The notes beneath the pieces were generated by a model. That model worked only from the letters and a program-made list of their open reading frames with translations. It did not search any database and was not told the origin of the DNA. The translations under genes and the position numbers were made by a program. A stretch of DNA of 64,000 nt, from contig NC_062215.1 of NCBI RefSeq assembly GCF_902686445.1, positions 30,526,750 to 30,590,749 on the forward strand, read 5' to 3'. This stretch comes from Sciurus carolinensis. Its lineage: Eukaryota > Chordata > Mammalia > Rodentia > Sciuridae. Shown one piece after another: positions 34,776 to 45,195 of this stretch. Positions within the stretch are counted from its first letter, which is position 1; every line of letters begins with the position of its first letter.

Positions 34776-35354
34776 TTAGAAAATATTCATGGATTCACAA
34801 AGTCTTTTTCTTGTCTCAGTTGTAGCCCTGTCTCAATAGTCCTATATGGGGCCAGCCAACTTCATGGGTGTATAACTTGAGCAGGAGACCAAGGTCTTGT
34901 GCTCAAAAGGTACTCATTTGGTTTAAAGCTTCACTGTTACCATCTTAAAACTATTAATGATTTTTAAATTTTGCATTGGGCACCATAAATTATGTATCTG
35001 ACTTTGGTCTCCTACGTATTCTTATGGTCCCAGACAGGGTATGAGCAGCCATTTCACAATCACTAATGGAATTCTTTTGATACCTATAGTTAAAAGCCAG
35101 TGTTCCCAGAGGTTGGCTGTTTCTTAACATTGATAAACTTTGGTGGACTGGCAGCTTTTGGACAAGCTCCTTGATGCCCAGCTTCCATGGAAACCTGAAA
35201 GGTCATAGATGCTGTAGAAAGTTCTTTAGTCATCAGGAACTTTTGTTACAAATAAAATATTCCCTGATTCTCTGGTCCTGGACTAGCCTGTGGAATTACA
35301 CTCCAGAAGATGAGCAGTCCTTTTACATTAGAGGTTTAGGCTAGCCTTACTGGG

Positions 35355-35450
35355 ATCTTTAGGCTTCTTAGGAACACAGATTCTGTGTCAGCCCCAGGTC
35401 TACTGAGTTAGAATCTTTGGGGCTTGAGTCTCAGAGTCAGCATTAATAAA
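35355..35450 (+). repeat. MER5-like hAT-Charlie fragment
   Basis: GGAACACAGATTCTGTGTCAGCCCCAGGTCTACTGAGTTAGAATCTTTGGGG mirrors the middle of MER5 in order (ACACAGATT, GCCCCA, TCTACTGA.TTAGAAT). Confidence 0.55.
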
Positions 35451-36552
35451 AATCCTCATGGATAATTTTGATAGGTAGCCAGGATAGAGAGCTCTGGACA
35501 TGGAGTGTGAAAAGGGGTTGTGCAAGAAAAGGACCAGCATGGGGCTTAGACTGGGTACCAAAGACATCCCAGGGGACATTCAACACAGAATCCAACACTG
35601 TCCAAGATTCTGAGTTCAACAGGTTCAGAGAACTACTTTTGTCAAGAGGAAATCCTTTTCATGGTGACGATTCACATTTACCAAGCTCATAAGAGGCCGA
35701 TGTTAAAAAACAGAATACCGACGCATTAAGCTTCCATGACAAATGCAATCGTTACAGGGTTGGGAGTGCTTGTACTCCAAAGACCAGAGTTTTCCTTCCT
35801 GCAGGCAGATCTACTGGAAAATTCCATCAACCATTGGGAAGTCTCCTGATGAGCACAAAATCCCAGGAAGTGGAGGAGTCAGTTGCATCTGCAAATCACA
35901 TGCTACACACCCGACTGAAGCAAGACTTTGAAAGCAGCCCTGTACCCCAAATGATTGCTCTCCTTCATCCACGCTAAACTCCACATTCCTGACTTCTACA
36001 GAGAACTGAGTGTGCGGCCCTGGAGCCTCCATGTAACATGTAGGGGAGTTCTTTGGTGCCTTTAAATAGGATGGCGCAAGGATCTGTTAGAACTGACTCT
36101 GAAATGAGAACTACATATAGCATGATCCCCCTTAGATTAAACGGGAGACTGTGCAACAACTCTGTCCCGTTGAGTGGCGTTTTCACATCAGTGCTAGGGT
36201 TCTCGTCGCAGCGGTGATACCCCTTCACCGTGGTGGTTGATCTGGTCTGCCTTCTTGCATTGTCTCAGCTCTGCTGATCTTTCCCCCGGTGTCCCAGAAT
36301 GTTATTGAAGACGATTGTTTGGGATTCCTGTCTCTTATTACTATTTGCATAGAGCTTTTTTGGTCTCTGTATCTTCCAGCGCTCAGAGTTCATTTTAAGT
36401 CCATCCTCCTGGGTCCTCACTTCCTTTCAACGTCTGGGGTGAATGGTTGCCTCCCCCTTTGACTTATTTCACCTGGAGGATGACTGCTGTATTCACATCG
36501 GGCCAACTTCCAATCTTACCTTCTTTCCCTGTCTTTGAAGGACTTTCCTCTT

Positions 36553-36566
36553 GTGCCATCTAGTGG
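36553..36566 (-). promoter_or_regulatory. Candidate CTCF site, minus orientation
   Basis: The minus strand reads CCACTAGATGGCAC, which fits the CTCF core CCASYAGRKGGCRS at all 14 positions. It lies in unique sequence, 2.9 kb upstream of the SMIM36 start. A match to a short degenerate core is suggestive only. Confidence 0.5.
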
Positions 36567-36689
36567 CCAAAGCAGAGGTTGCTCAGTAAAGAAAACATTT
36601 GTAGGCCACAGGGAAATGGGGATGGTTAGTTCTCCTTAGCAGAACAGAGGGCTATAGATAACAACACATTTCTGAAATCCCTTGAAATT

Positions 36690-36895
36690 GTCGGAACATA
36701 CTTATTCACTACACACAGGAATTGCACGCTTACTATATGCTGGAAGGGCGCTAGGCATTTTGGAGCTTGATTATGTGGTAAATAATGAAATTGCACTACA
36801 TACTTCATGTTAGAGAACTTGGATGAAAAAAAGGAATTATTAAGCCCATTTTTGGAATGAGAAAATTGAAGCTCAGAGAAGTAATGTAATTCTAA
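36690..36895 (-). repeat. MIR
   Basis: TACTATATGCTGGAAGGGCGCTAGGCA, then AAGCCCATTTTTGGAATGAGAAAATTGAAGCTCAGAGAAGTAATG, is a reverse MIR with a diverged centre. Confidence 0.7.
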
Positions 36896-37120
36896 TGAGC
36901 TCATTCTTGTTCCCTTCCTTCCTCTTACCCTGTCACCTCTCTTCTCTAGTGCCTGAAATATGAATCAAATTCCTACATGGAATGCACTATGCTGTGGGGC
37001 ATTTAAAACTCCTGGGATCCTCACCTGTATACACATTTATGCGCATTATAGTCCATTTTGACTGCTAATTTGGAACATTACTTGCTCATAGCAGGTAAAT
37101 ATGTTTCCCATATAGTTGCA

Positions 37121-37154
37121 AAACTCTAGTTGCATTTCTAGGCAACTAGAGTTT
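37121..37154. other. Perfect inverted repeat, 13-bp stem and 8-nt loop
   Basis: AAACTCTAGTTGC (37121-37133) and GCAACTAGAGTTT (37142-37154) pair perfectly around an 8-base loop. It is not the end of a repeat I recognise. The stem is too short for a microRNA precursor. Confidence 0.85.
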
Positions 37155-37728
37155 ATTGCTTAAAATACCAAAATACTTTTGTGATTTTACTCTTCTGGAA
37201 GGGAATTTACTTCTGGTATTACATTCAGATTGCCTCGTGTCCTCAATAAAATATGATATTGCAAAAGTCTTAGTACAGTGTTAAGTTTAATAACTTCAGA
37301 GCTAAAAATGTCACAAACATCCCCAAGAGACCATTGGAAACTTCATTATTTTCAGGACATTATTTTTGAGGACGTTTAGACTCAGAGACAGACACGAGGC
37401 TTTAAGGCAAGTTTGTTTTTTGAATTCTAGTCTAGTGCCTTTTTTCACTGGAGCTATTAACCAGCTAGAGTGAAACATGAAAGAGGAATAGATGCTGTAT
37501 ATGCTAGTAGAGCGAGAAGAGCAATAATAATGAAAATCAAATGCTAGGCATCTATATTTTCAAAAGACAACTTGCCCTTCAAATCTGCACTGAGGACATA
37601 TCCCTCCTCCCCATCTGCTGCCCTTCTCAGCTTCCCAGTTATAAGCTAGTGGGTTGCTCATCTAGGAGCCCCTGGAGAAATACTGCCACACTTTATCACA
37701 GAACAATTTTATCATCCTTTCATCTGTA
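37155..37728. other. Unique sequence, nothing recognised
   Basis: AT-rich with no coding or repeat signal that I can name. Confidence 0.4.
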
Positions 37729-37729
37729 C

Positions 37730-38142
37730 TGGGTTTAATAGTGTGTCTCTCACCCCGATTTATATCCACCTGGAACCTCAGAATGTAACTTTATTTGGAA
37801 ACAGGAACTTTGTAGATATAACTAGTTAATAAGGTCTTACTAGGTAAGAGTGGGTCCTGAATCCCGCTAATGGTGTTCTCATAAGCTATGTAGACGCACA
37901 GAGAGGAAAATACCACGAAGAGATGGAGGCAGAAAAGGAGTGATGTGTGTATAAACCAAGGAACACTAGAAGGTGGGAGAGAGGCAGGGAACAGGTGCTC
38001 CTTCAGAGCCTCTGGAAGAACCAGCCTGCCGCCATCTTGATTTCAGACTTCTAGGCTCCACAGCAGTAAGTGGATAGATCTCATTGCTGTAAGCTCCTCT
38101 TTGTTGTGGTATTTTGTTATTGCAATTCTAGAGAACTAATAG
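37730..38142 (+). mobile_element. MLT1/MaLR-type solo LTR
   Basis: CCTCAGAATGTAACTTTATTTGGAAACAGG, TATAACTAGTTAATAAGGTC, GATGGAGGCAGAAAAGGAGTGATG, CTGCCGCCATCTTGATTTCAGACTTC and GTGGTATTTTGTTATTGCAATTCTAG are in MLT1 order, sense. Near full length. Confidence 0.88.
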
Positions 38143-38829
38143 ATGCCCTATCTAATGCATAGATAAAAAACCAGGAGTAGCTCAGAGCAAACTGAAATAT
38201 GTAAGTTCTTTCAGATCTTCCTCTGTTTTCTTTTGGTACTTGCCCTTTCTGGTTCTGGTCCCTTTTTCTCAGGTATAGCAGCAGAACAAAATGTTCATGG
38301 TGAAAGAACATTCCTGTATGTGAAATTTACTTCCATAAAAAAAAATAAAGACCTTCCATTTAAAATAGCATCAGGCTGGCAGCTCCTGAAGTAGCCTTTT
38401 ATATCTTCCCAGTAAAATTCCTCAGAAGACAGAAAATATAAAAACCTGTAAAAACAATGAAAAACAAAGTCGTGGGGGATAATATTTTTAAGATGTTAAG
38501 GCATTGCTGCTTCCCTTTCTGCTTCCCAAGGATTATTTGAACCCATTTCTCTTGTCCTTTGTCTTCAGGATTTTTAAGAGTATTGACTCTCAGGAGAGAT
38601 TCAGTCTGGAAGAGTTAAATTCATCATTCTTGAGCTCCTTTGTGGACTTCTGTATGTTTAATCCAAAGTCCATAGTCTTAGAGCCATACACAATGGGGAG
38701 AGCAGGACTTTATTTAGAATTTGAAAATTTGGAAAGAGACTAAAAGCATAAAATTCATATGAAGACCAAAATATAGGATGGAGAAAGTGAAGAATGTGAG
38801 TAGCTTTGTTACCCTAAAGGCAGACAGTA
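38143..38829. other. Unique sequence, nothing recognised
   Basis: A short A run lies at 38336-38346. The 79-codon ORF at 38504-38743 has no known features. Confidence 0.35.
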
Positions 38830-40024
38830 GGAGTTGGAAAGAACTCCTGCTCTGAGAGGAGATAACAAGAACCTAGATGTCAACCTAGGGTCCTTAGGAA
38901 GGTCCTGTGGGATTCCTCCACACATCAGATATTGGGAGAAGGACAGGAGAATTACCCGAATGGATACTTCAACACAGAAAGCCTTGAGCTTTGACGCCAG
39001 GTATGTCCTTGAGAAACTGTCAGGTTGCTGGAGATGTCTCATGCCCTGTATGACACTGAGCAACTATGTTCTGGGATTGCGGAGAGCAAGAACTGAGAAA
39101 AGAGCTAATGGGACAACCCAGGGCTACTTTACAATTGAAAACATATTTAGATGGCACAAGAAAATGGCTAAGAGTTTCCAAGACTTCAAGATGAGATGGA
39201 GGTGGGAGAGTTGAGAAGATGTCTGATGGACAAGAGTCCTTGGTTCTACCAAGAGGACAGAGTGAACAATGGGCCTAGGAGGATATCATTTAGTGACATG
39301 TGCATGAAAGAGGCAAAGTAGGATGGGGGTGGTGGATGGAGTGTTCTCCTCCAGTTTGGTGATATCTGAGGTGCTGAGGAGTCAGCTAGATGTCTGAGTC
39401 TGGATTCCAGTGGAAGGGTCAGTGTTGCAAACACAGATTTTGGAGCCATCCATATGTAGGTAGCATGTATGATCATGGAACTGGATGAGATGGGCATTGG
39501 AAGAAAGAGCAGACAGGGAAGGGGAGTAAAGATGGGGCCCAGAGTATTCCAGTTAGAGGCTGAGGAGAGAAGGAAGAGCCACTAAGTGAGGAAGAGAAGG
39601 TGTGGACAGTGAGGTCAGAGGAAAACCCGGAGGGAGAACACGGTGTCATGGGAATCTAAGCAGAGAAGGTTTTTTACAAAGGAAGGGGCAACAGGGATTG
39701 GAGCTGCTAAATGATTGAATAATACAAGAATGGAGAATTGGCTTTAGTTTTGAGAAATTTATAAAAACTAATGGCGCTTTACAGAGAAGAGATGAGGCGA
39801 GGGATGAAAAAACCCCAAAAGTAGGTTGAGAAATAAATATAAGGTAAGATATAGAGGCAGCAAGGACAGATAATTTTGAGGAGTTTGGCTGTGAAAGATT
39901 GCAGAGAAATAGCTAGAGGGGAGGGGGAGGAAAAAGTTGGGTTTGTTTTAGATGAGTAATGTGAAGGTATGCACGTGAGCCCACAGGACAATCCAGGTGT
40001 GAAAGGACAACTGACCAGACAGGG

Positions 40025-40058
<34 letters not shown>

Positions 40059-40700
40059 TGGAAGAGCAACTTCCTTGGGCAGAAATGGATCCAGAGTAAA
40101 CATGGAAGGATGAATCTCAACTGGGAGCAGAGACAGTTCTAGTGTATCAAGAGAAAAGAAAAGAAAGTGGGTTTGGAATGGTTGTAGAGGTAGGAAGACT
40201 GGGTTTGTTTTATCTCATTCTTGAGTTTTTTTTTTTTTTTTTAAATCCCCACACAGGAAAAGGTTAAGACCACTTAGCAGAGATTGGGCAGGGGAAATGT
40301 GCAGTGTATGCAAAAAGAGCAGAAGTTTTGAAATCATTTTGAGGACAGAGAAGATAAATATCCTAGAGAAGTAGGGCAGGATTGAGGGGACAGTGTTGAA
40401 TTCCCCCATGGGGTGTGTGGTGGGGAGTTTAAAGTGATGTGTTGATCTGCTCAAAGTCAGCAGATGGTTCAGTGAGGCAGACTAGAGGCTTCAGAGGGTG
40501 AGTTAAAGGATGGTGGGGCAGAAAGGGAGTGAGGAAGGAAAGGTTCTGATGCTGGATCCAAGCCTCCTAACCATGCAGGAGGGAAAGGAGGAGAGCGGTG
40601 GCAACAAGCGTGGGGGTGCCTAAGACTGTGGCCAGCCGGGGAGTCAGTGGAAAGGTGGACCGTGCGTGCTCACAAGAGCTGGAATACAAGAGAAGAATGG
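38830..40700 (+). repeat. Long degenerate old mammalian repeat
   Basis: Purine-rich text with landmarks such as CCTCCAGTTTGGTGATATCTGAGG, CTAGATGTCTGAGTCTGG, GATTTTGGAGCCATCCATATG, GAACTGGATGAGATGGGCATTGG, TTTGAGGAGTTTGGCTGTGAAAG, ATAGCTAGAGGGGAGGGGGAGG and GAATGGTTGTAGAGG follows in order a long ancient mammalian interspersed repeat. I recall the motif series but not a safe name. Homopolymers lie at 40025-40056 (A32) and 40228-40243 (T). ORFs inside are artefacts. Confidence 0.6.
40025..40056. repeat. Poly(A) run of 32
   Basis: A pure A run inside the old repeat, with no SINE or L1 body ending at it. It is more likely a homopolymer expansion than a retroposon tail. Confidence 0.95.
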
Positions 40701-40766
40701 AGGAACTTTAGATTAGGCAGAGGGAAAAGAGAGGGAGGAGGGGGCGGGGTATGAAAGATGGTGGAC

Positions 40767-40912
40767 TGAGCCAGACGTCATTCCCCGATATGCATGCATG
40801 ATCACACGAATGGTGTGACTCTACCTCGTGCACAACCATAGGAACGAAACGCTGTACCCCATTTGTGTACCATGAATCAAAATGCAGTCTGTAAAAAACT
40901 AAAAATAAAAGA
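40767..40912 (+). mobile_element. L1 3' end only, sense, sciurid type
   Basis: CACACGAATGGTGTGACTCTACCTCGTGCACAACCATAGG, then ACCCCATTTGTGTACCATGAATCAAAATGCAGTCTGTAAAAA and a short A-rich tail, are the sense form of the 3' UTR seen antisense at 16047 and 61615. This is a severely 5'-truncated insertion. Confidence 0.88.
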
Positions 40913-41324
40913 ACTGGAGTACAGACCCAGTTAAAATACAGAACTAGTTAATATTCCAGGGGGTTGACCTGGTGGCTGGAGAAAGGCAGGACTGGAGCAG
41001 AGACTGGGGTGTTCTTGGGGGGACCCTCCGAAGGTCCTGCTGGGCGGAGCAAAGGGCGTGCCTTTGGCGTGGAGGAGGTCCAACATCTACTCCGGCAGGT
41101 AGCGGAGACTGGGCAGGGGAATGGGCAGCGCACTTAAAAGGAGCAGGTGTTGTTGCAGTTGCCACGAAGGAAGAAAAAGGAGTGGAGGGGATATCAGAGC
41201 TGAGTGCTGCAGATCTCGGGGGAGGCGGTCAGGAAGTTTCTAGAGGCAGGAAAAAGAGGCTATCACCCACTGAACACGCAGGCCCTGAGCTACGTGGGCG
41301 GATGTTTTCCGGAGCGGCTGGAAG
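40913..41324. other. GC-richer unique sequence
   Basis: 41000-41330 has more CpG than its surroundings but is short and lacks promoter elements that I recognise. ORFs of 61-125 codons overlap on both strands, which fits base composition rather than genes. Confidence 0.35.
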
Positions 41325-41662
41325 AAACAGACACACAATTTGTGACTGAAAACAACAGAAATTTATTCCGTCACAGTGCTAGAGGCCAGGGGTGCGAAAT
41401 AAGCACCAGTGGGCTCAAACTCACGAGCTGGCAAAGCCGTGCCCCCTGCAGGGCCTGGGGGGGGACCCGTCCCTTGCTCTTTCCCCTTTCCCATGGCTCT
41501 TGGCATTTCTTGGCCAGTGGTCACCTCGCTCCAGTCTTTAAAACCAGCATCTCCAGATGCCTGCTGTCCTCTCATTGCCTCCTCCCTTCTCATTGCCTCC
41601 TCCTCTTTGTGGGTAAAACCTCCTTTTGCTTCTCTCTCTCTCTCTTTTCTGTAACCATGTTC

Positions 41663-41663
<1 letters not shown>
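41325..41663 (-). mobile_element. MLT1/MaLR LTR, left part of a copy split by L1
   Basis: ACACACAATTTGTGACTGAAAACAACAGAAATTTATTCCGTCACAGTGCTAGAGGCC is the antisense LTR start. CTTGGCATTTCTTGGCCAGTGGTCACCTC and the CTCTCTC block follow. The remainder lies beyond the L1 at 43285. Confidence 0.75.
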
Positions 41664-41700
<37 letters not shown>

Positions 41701-41940
41701 AAAGCATTATAGTTACACAGAGTAGCTGGGTTCATCCGGACATCATCATACACGCACAGAATTGGATTTTGCTTCAAGATGCGCCCCCACTTTTCTCTCA
41801 TCCTCCCTCCCCTCCTCCATTCTTCTTCCTCTACTAGATTTCCTTTTGCTTTATTTATTTATATATTAATTTATTTTTCAGTACCAGGGATTGAACCCAG
41901 GGGCGCTTGACCACTGAGCCGCATCCCCAGCCCTTTTTAT

Positions 41941-41987
<47 letters not shown>

Positions 41988-43284
41988 CAGGGTCTCGCTG
42001 AGTTGCTTAGGGCCTTGTTAAGTTGCTGAGACTGACTTTGAACTCATGTTTCTACTGCCTCAACCTCCTGAGCCGCTGGGATTACTGATGTGCACCACCA
42101 TGCCTGGCTATTTATTTATTTTTGATTGGTTCTGTTTACTTATACATGAAAGTGAAGTTCCCTGTGGCTTATTTATATATGCTCAAAACATGATTTTTTA
42201 AGAATTCATTCTGAATTGCTTCCGCTTTCCTATCCCTCCCGTCTGCCTCTCCATCTCTGTTTTCTACTTGACTGTTCTTTCCTATAGCTTTATGTTATCC
42301 TATCCTTTCCTTTATTTTTCTCTAGATTCCACATATGAGGGAAAGCATTCAACCTCTGAGTTTCTGAATCTGGCTTATTTCATTTAGCATGATGTTCTCC
42401 ATTTTCATCTATTTACCAGTAAATGCCATACTTTCATTCTTCTTTATGATTGCATAGAACTCCATTGTATATGTATACCACACTTTCTTAATTCATTTAT
42501 CTGTTAGTGGGCATCTGGGTCAATTCCATAATTTAGCTATTGTGAATTGTGCTGCTATAAACTTGGAGGTGGCTGAATCGGTATAGGATGCGGATTTGAG
42601 TTCTTTTGAAAAAAAAAAAAAAATACCAAGGAGCAGGAAGGCTGGACCATATGGTAGTTCCATTCCTAGTTTTTTGAGGAATCTCCATACTGCTTTCCAC
42701 TGTGGTCGTACTAGTCTGTAGTCCCATCAACAAGGTACAAGTGTACCTTTTCCCTCACATCCTCTCCAGCATTTATTATTATTTGTGTTCTTGATAATTG
42801 CCATTCTGACTGGAGTGAGATGAAATCTCAGGGTAGTTTTGATTTGGATTTCCCTGATTGCTAGAGATGTGGGACATTCTTTTGTACCTGGGTTGGCCAT
42901 TTGTGTTTCTTCTTTTGAGAAGTCTCTGTTTAGTTCTTTTGTCAATTTATTGATTGGGCTATTTGTTTTTTGAGTTATTTATCTATCCTGGTGAAGATTT
43001 TTCTCCCATTTCTGTAGGCTTCCTCTTCACACTCTTAATCATTTCCTTTGCTGTGCAGAAGTTTTTTTAAGTTGATGGCATCTCACTTTGCGATTCTTGG
43101 TTTTATTTCTTGTACTTGGTGAATCTTATCGAGGGAGTTGGCGCTGCAGCAATACGTTGGAGTGTTGACCCTGTGTTTTCTTCTAGCAGGTGCAAGGTTT
43201 CTGGTCTAATTCCTAGGTCTTTGATCTATTGTGATTTGACTCTTGTGAGGTGCCATCCTCTTCTAAGGATCCAATGTGACTACA
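41664..43284 (-). mobile_element. 5'-truncated L1 inserted in an LTR
   Basis: A 33-T run (the A tail) is followed by a 3' UTR unlike the common sciurid one. ORF2 C-terminal sequence comes next: TTTCATTTAGCATGATGTTCTCC, CTCCATTGTATATGTATACCACAC, GAATTGTGCTGCTATAAAC, and more. A SINE sits at 41875-42108. On the minus strand 42727-42945 still reads a typical ORF2 C-terminal run ([18 protein letters not shown]). Stops interrupt the frame elsewhere. Confidence 0.9.
41875..42108 (-). mobile_element. Dimeric B1-ID SINE inside L1
   Basis: CAGTACCAGGGATTGAACCC and CCACTGAGCCGCATCCCCAG, a 42-T linker at 41942-41983, then the B1 half to GCACCACCATGCCTGGC. TTTATTTATT-like flanks suggest a target-site duplication. 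The long pure linker fits a young copy. Confidence 0.95.
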
Positions 43285-43440
43285 CTTTTGGCCCGCCTAG
43301 ATAATATCATATAATTGCCTCAGTTCAAGAAACTTAATTTAGTCACATCTGCAAATAAATTGCAGGTAAGGTAACATTTACGGGTTTCAGGAACTGGAAA
43401 GCGAATACGTTCCTGTTCTGGGAGGCTCATGTTTCAAGAA
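43285..43440 (-). mobile_element. MLT1/MaLR LTR, right part of the split copy
   Basis: CCTAGATAATATCATATAATTGCCTCA, AATTTAGTCACATCTGCAAATAAATTGCAGGTAAGGTAACATTTACGGGTTTCAGGAACTGG are the later blocks of the antisense MLT1 LTR and continue what stops at 41663. Confidence 0.7.
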
Positions 43441-43705
43441 AAATCGGCTTCCATTATATACGTCTAGTGTGGAACCAGGGTCCTTGGGACTTTTCCATAG
43501 AGAGAGTGCTAATAGAAGTCATTGTAATAATTTTTGCTTAATAATTAATCTTGATTTAAAGGTGAATGTAGGAACAAAAATCAGGGAGGGAAAGAGAAGT
43601 AGAACTAGGCTACGTGCTCCATTTTAAACAAGAGAAGTTAAGATGATACCAATTTCTCTTAACTTCAGCAGTTAGGAGACAATTTTGTAACTTTGCTTTG
43701 GCTTC

Positions 43706-44023
43706 TTTTTTTTTTTTTTTTTTTGATGAGAACCCTTACAGAAAACAATCGCACCATACGAGTTGCCCAGTTTTAGGGACAGCAAATTTTATCACTTCCC
43801 TGGTCTGCTCTTCTTTCTTCGGCTCTCTTTCCCTTTTCTGGTTCACACTCATAACGGCATTCTGCATTTCCTTATCTGTATCTCGTGCCATCTGGAGGAA
43901 TTCTGCAGTCCTTTTGACTTTGGACTTTTTATAACCCATGATTAGGGTATAGAGATGGCTAACGATGCCTACTATATCTTTATCCAGTTTCCTGAGGAGG
44001 ATGTATGTGATGTGAGCGTTCAT
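43706..44023 (-). pseudogene. Orphan 95-codon ORF followed by an A tract (possible retrocopy)
   Basis: ATG at 44023 opens a 95-codon frame to TAA at 43736. Eleven bases later comes a 19-A tract (43706-43724, seen as T on the + strand). The N-terminal third is mixed hydrophobic (HITYILLRKLDKDIVG, HLYTLIMGY). The middle is charged and helical-looking (KKSKVKRTAEFLQMARDT, NQKREREPKKEEQ), and the end reads VIKFAVPKTGQLVW. A TAA lies directly before the ATG. The composition looks protein-like and no repeat covers it. I do not recognise the parent. There is no AATAAA before the A tract and no clear target-site duplication, so a truncated retrocopy is only one option; chance is another. Confidence 0.3.
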
Positions 44024-44289
44024 TTATTTGGGTATGTGGATAGGACTTGGGAGGACATGCATGGATTTGAGATGCATACCCAGCTCCAAGATAGAGTGCT
44101 CAGATGTGACTAAAACTTTGACGGTGCTAATTGCCAGGATGCCAAAAGCAACCCAGAGGGAGGCACCGGTGCCATGTGGGAAAACAGAGAATCCTGGTGT
44201 CCCTACATTTAAATTATATTAAGAATCCAAACCTTTCTTGCCATCTTTGCTGCTTCGACTTTGTGCCAAGCCTCTGTTACCTCCCAACC

Positions 44290-44960
44290 TGACTTGCAGC
44301 TAGGTTGTCTGCTCAGCTTTCTCCATTGCCCTTACCCAGACTATTCTCAGCATAATAACTCTAGTCAGCCTTTGAAAACACAAGTTCGATTATGTTATTC
44401 CTGTGCATAAAAACTTTGAATGCATCTCATTTCACTCCAGCAAAAGCCAACATTCTTGCATGGACAGAAAGGCACTGTACAAGGTGGCTTAACCTACCTC
44501 TTTCTTCTCACTTCCAAGAGGTTTGCCCCTCCCCTCTTCTATTTCAGCCACCTTAGTGTTCCTTGGACCCTCTAAATGACTCCTACCCTAGGACCCTAGT
44601 ACTTGCTATTCTGTCTGCTGGAATGTTCTTTCTCTAATCATCTGCATTTTTTTTTGTTCCCAAGCTTCCTTTGGGTCATTGCTTAGATATGAATTTATGA
44701 GAAGGGCTGTCCATGACCCCTTATTGACCAGTAACCCTCCCTGCATGGAGCACTTCCCGTTTCGATTCTTCTCCACAGCACCTGTCCCCATTTGACTCAC
44801 TCTGAGTGGTGCTGTGTATTGTTGTGTGACTCCCCTCATTGGAAAGTACTCTAAACAACAGCAGGGGGTTGTCTATTCATTGCTGTGTGCTTGCCACTGC
44901 ATAGAGCATGGCACACTGTGAGCACTGAATACGTATTTGGAAAAGGAAAGAATGGATTCG
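44290..44960 (+). repeat. L2 3' end, long copy
   Basis: CATCTCATTTCACTCCAGC, AGGCACTGTACAAGGTGGCTTAACCTACC, CTGTCTGCTGGAATGTTCTTTCTC, TTCCCAAGCTTCCTTTGGGTCATTGCTTAGATATGAATTTATGAG, CATTGCTGTGTGCTTGCCACTGCATAGAGCATGGCACACTGTGAGCACTGAATACGTATTTGG trace the L2 3' end over 670 bases. Confidence 0.85.
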
Positions 44961-45039
44961 TTCACAAAAGTACCTCTTGCCTTTCTTGATAAGTTATCAG
45001 ATTATTTATTATGAGATAGTAGTGACAAAAGAAGTCCTC

Positions 45040-45195
45040 TTGACATTTGCCTCCAATAATCCATTTAAGTTATTAATCAAATGGATGAATCCCCTGACCT
45101 GGGTAAAACTCTCATAATCATTGCACCTTTGAACATTGCTATGTGCCTGACATGAGCTTGGCAGGGGATGGGCTCCTCATACTGAAAACATAACA
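45040..45195 (-). mobile_element. 3' LTR fragment of a MaLR provirus
   Basis: In minus orientation the LTR start aligns with the LTR at 46686-47185: AAGCTCATGT, CAATG, TTCAAAGGTGCAATGATTATGAGAG, and TTAATAACTTAAATGGATTA. Only the first 150 bases remain. A purine-rich tract with GAGGGGCCAGGGG lies just inside, as expected of a polypurine tract. Confidence 0.75.

Larger units (their letters stand above)
33883..36540. other. Unique and old-repeat sequence upstream of SMIM36
   Basis: 34180-34275 looks like an L2/MIR-type fragment (TACTTATAATCCACCTCCTGTGTTTCAGGCTCTGCGC). 34490-34770 belongs to the long purine-rich old repeat (GCTTAGGAAGGGAAGTGACACC, ATCACCTGTGGCTGCTCTG). 35355-35450 resembles MER5. 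The rest is unassigned. No CpG island or clear promoter for SMIM36 was seen. Confidence 0.4.

Noticed and set aside
37121..37154. microRNA precursor
   Set aside because: A 13-bp stem with no extension beyond it is far short of the roughly 30-bp needed.
40913..41324. Possible CpG island and promoter
   Set aside because: Somewhat GC-rich but short, with modest CpG density and no initiator or first exon recognised.
41204..41698. 164-codon ORF, the longest + strand frame in the middle of the window
   Set aside because: It is made of unique sequence, an antisense MLT1-like LTR and the T run of an L1 tail. The Phe run at the end is the T run.
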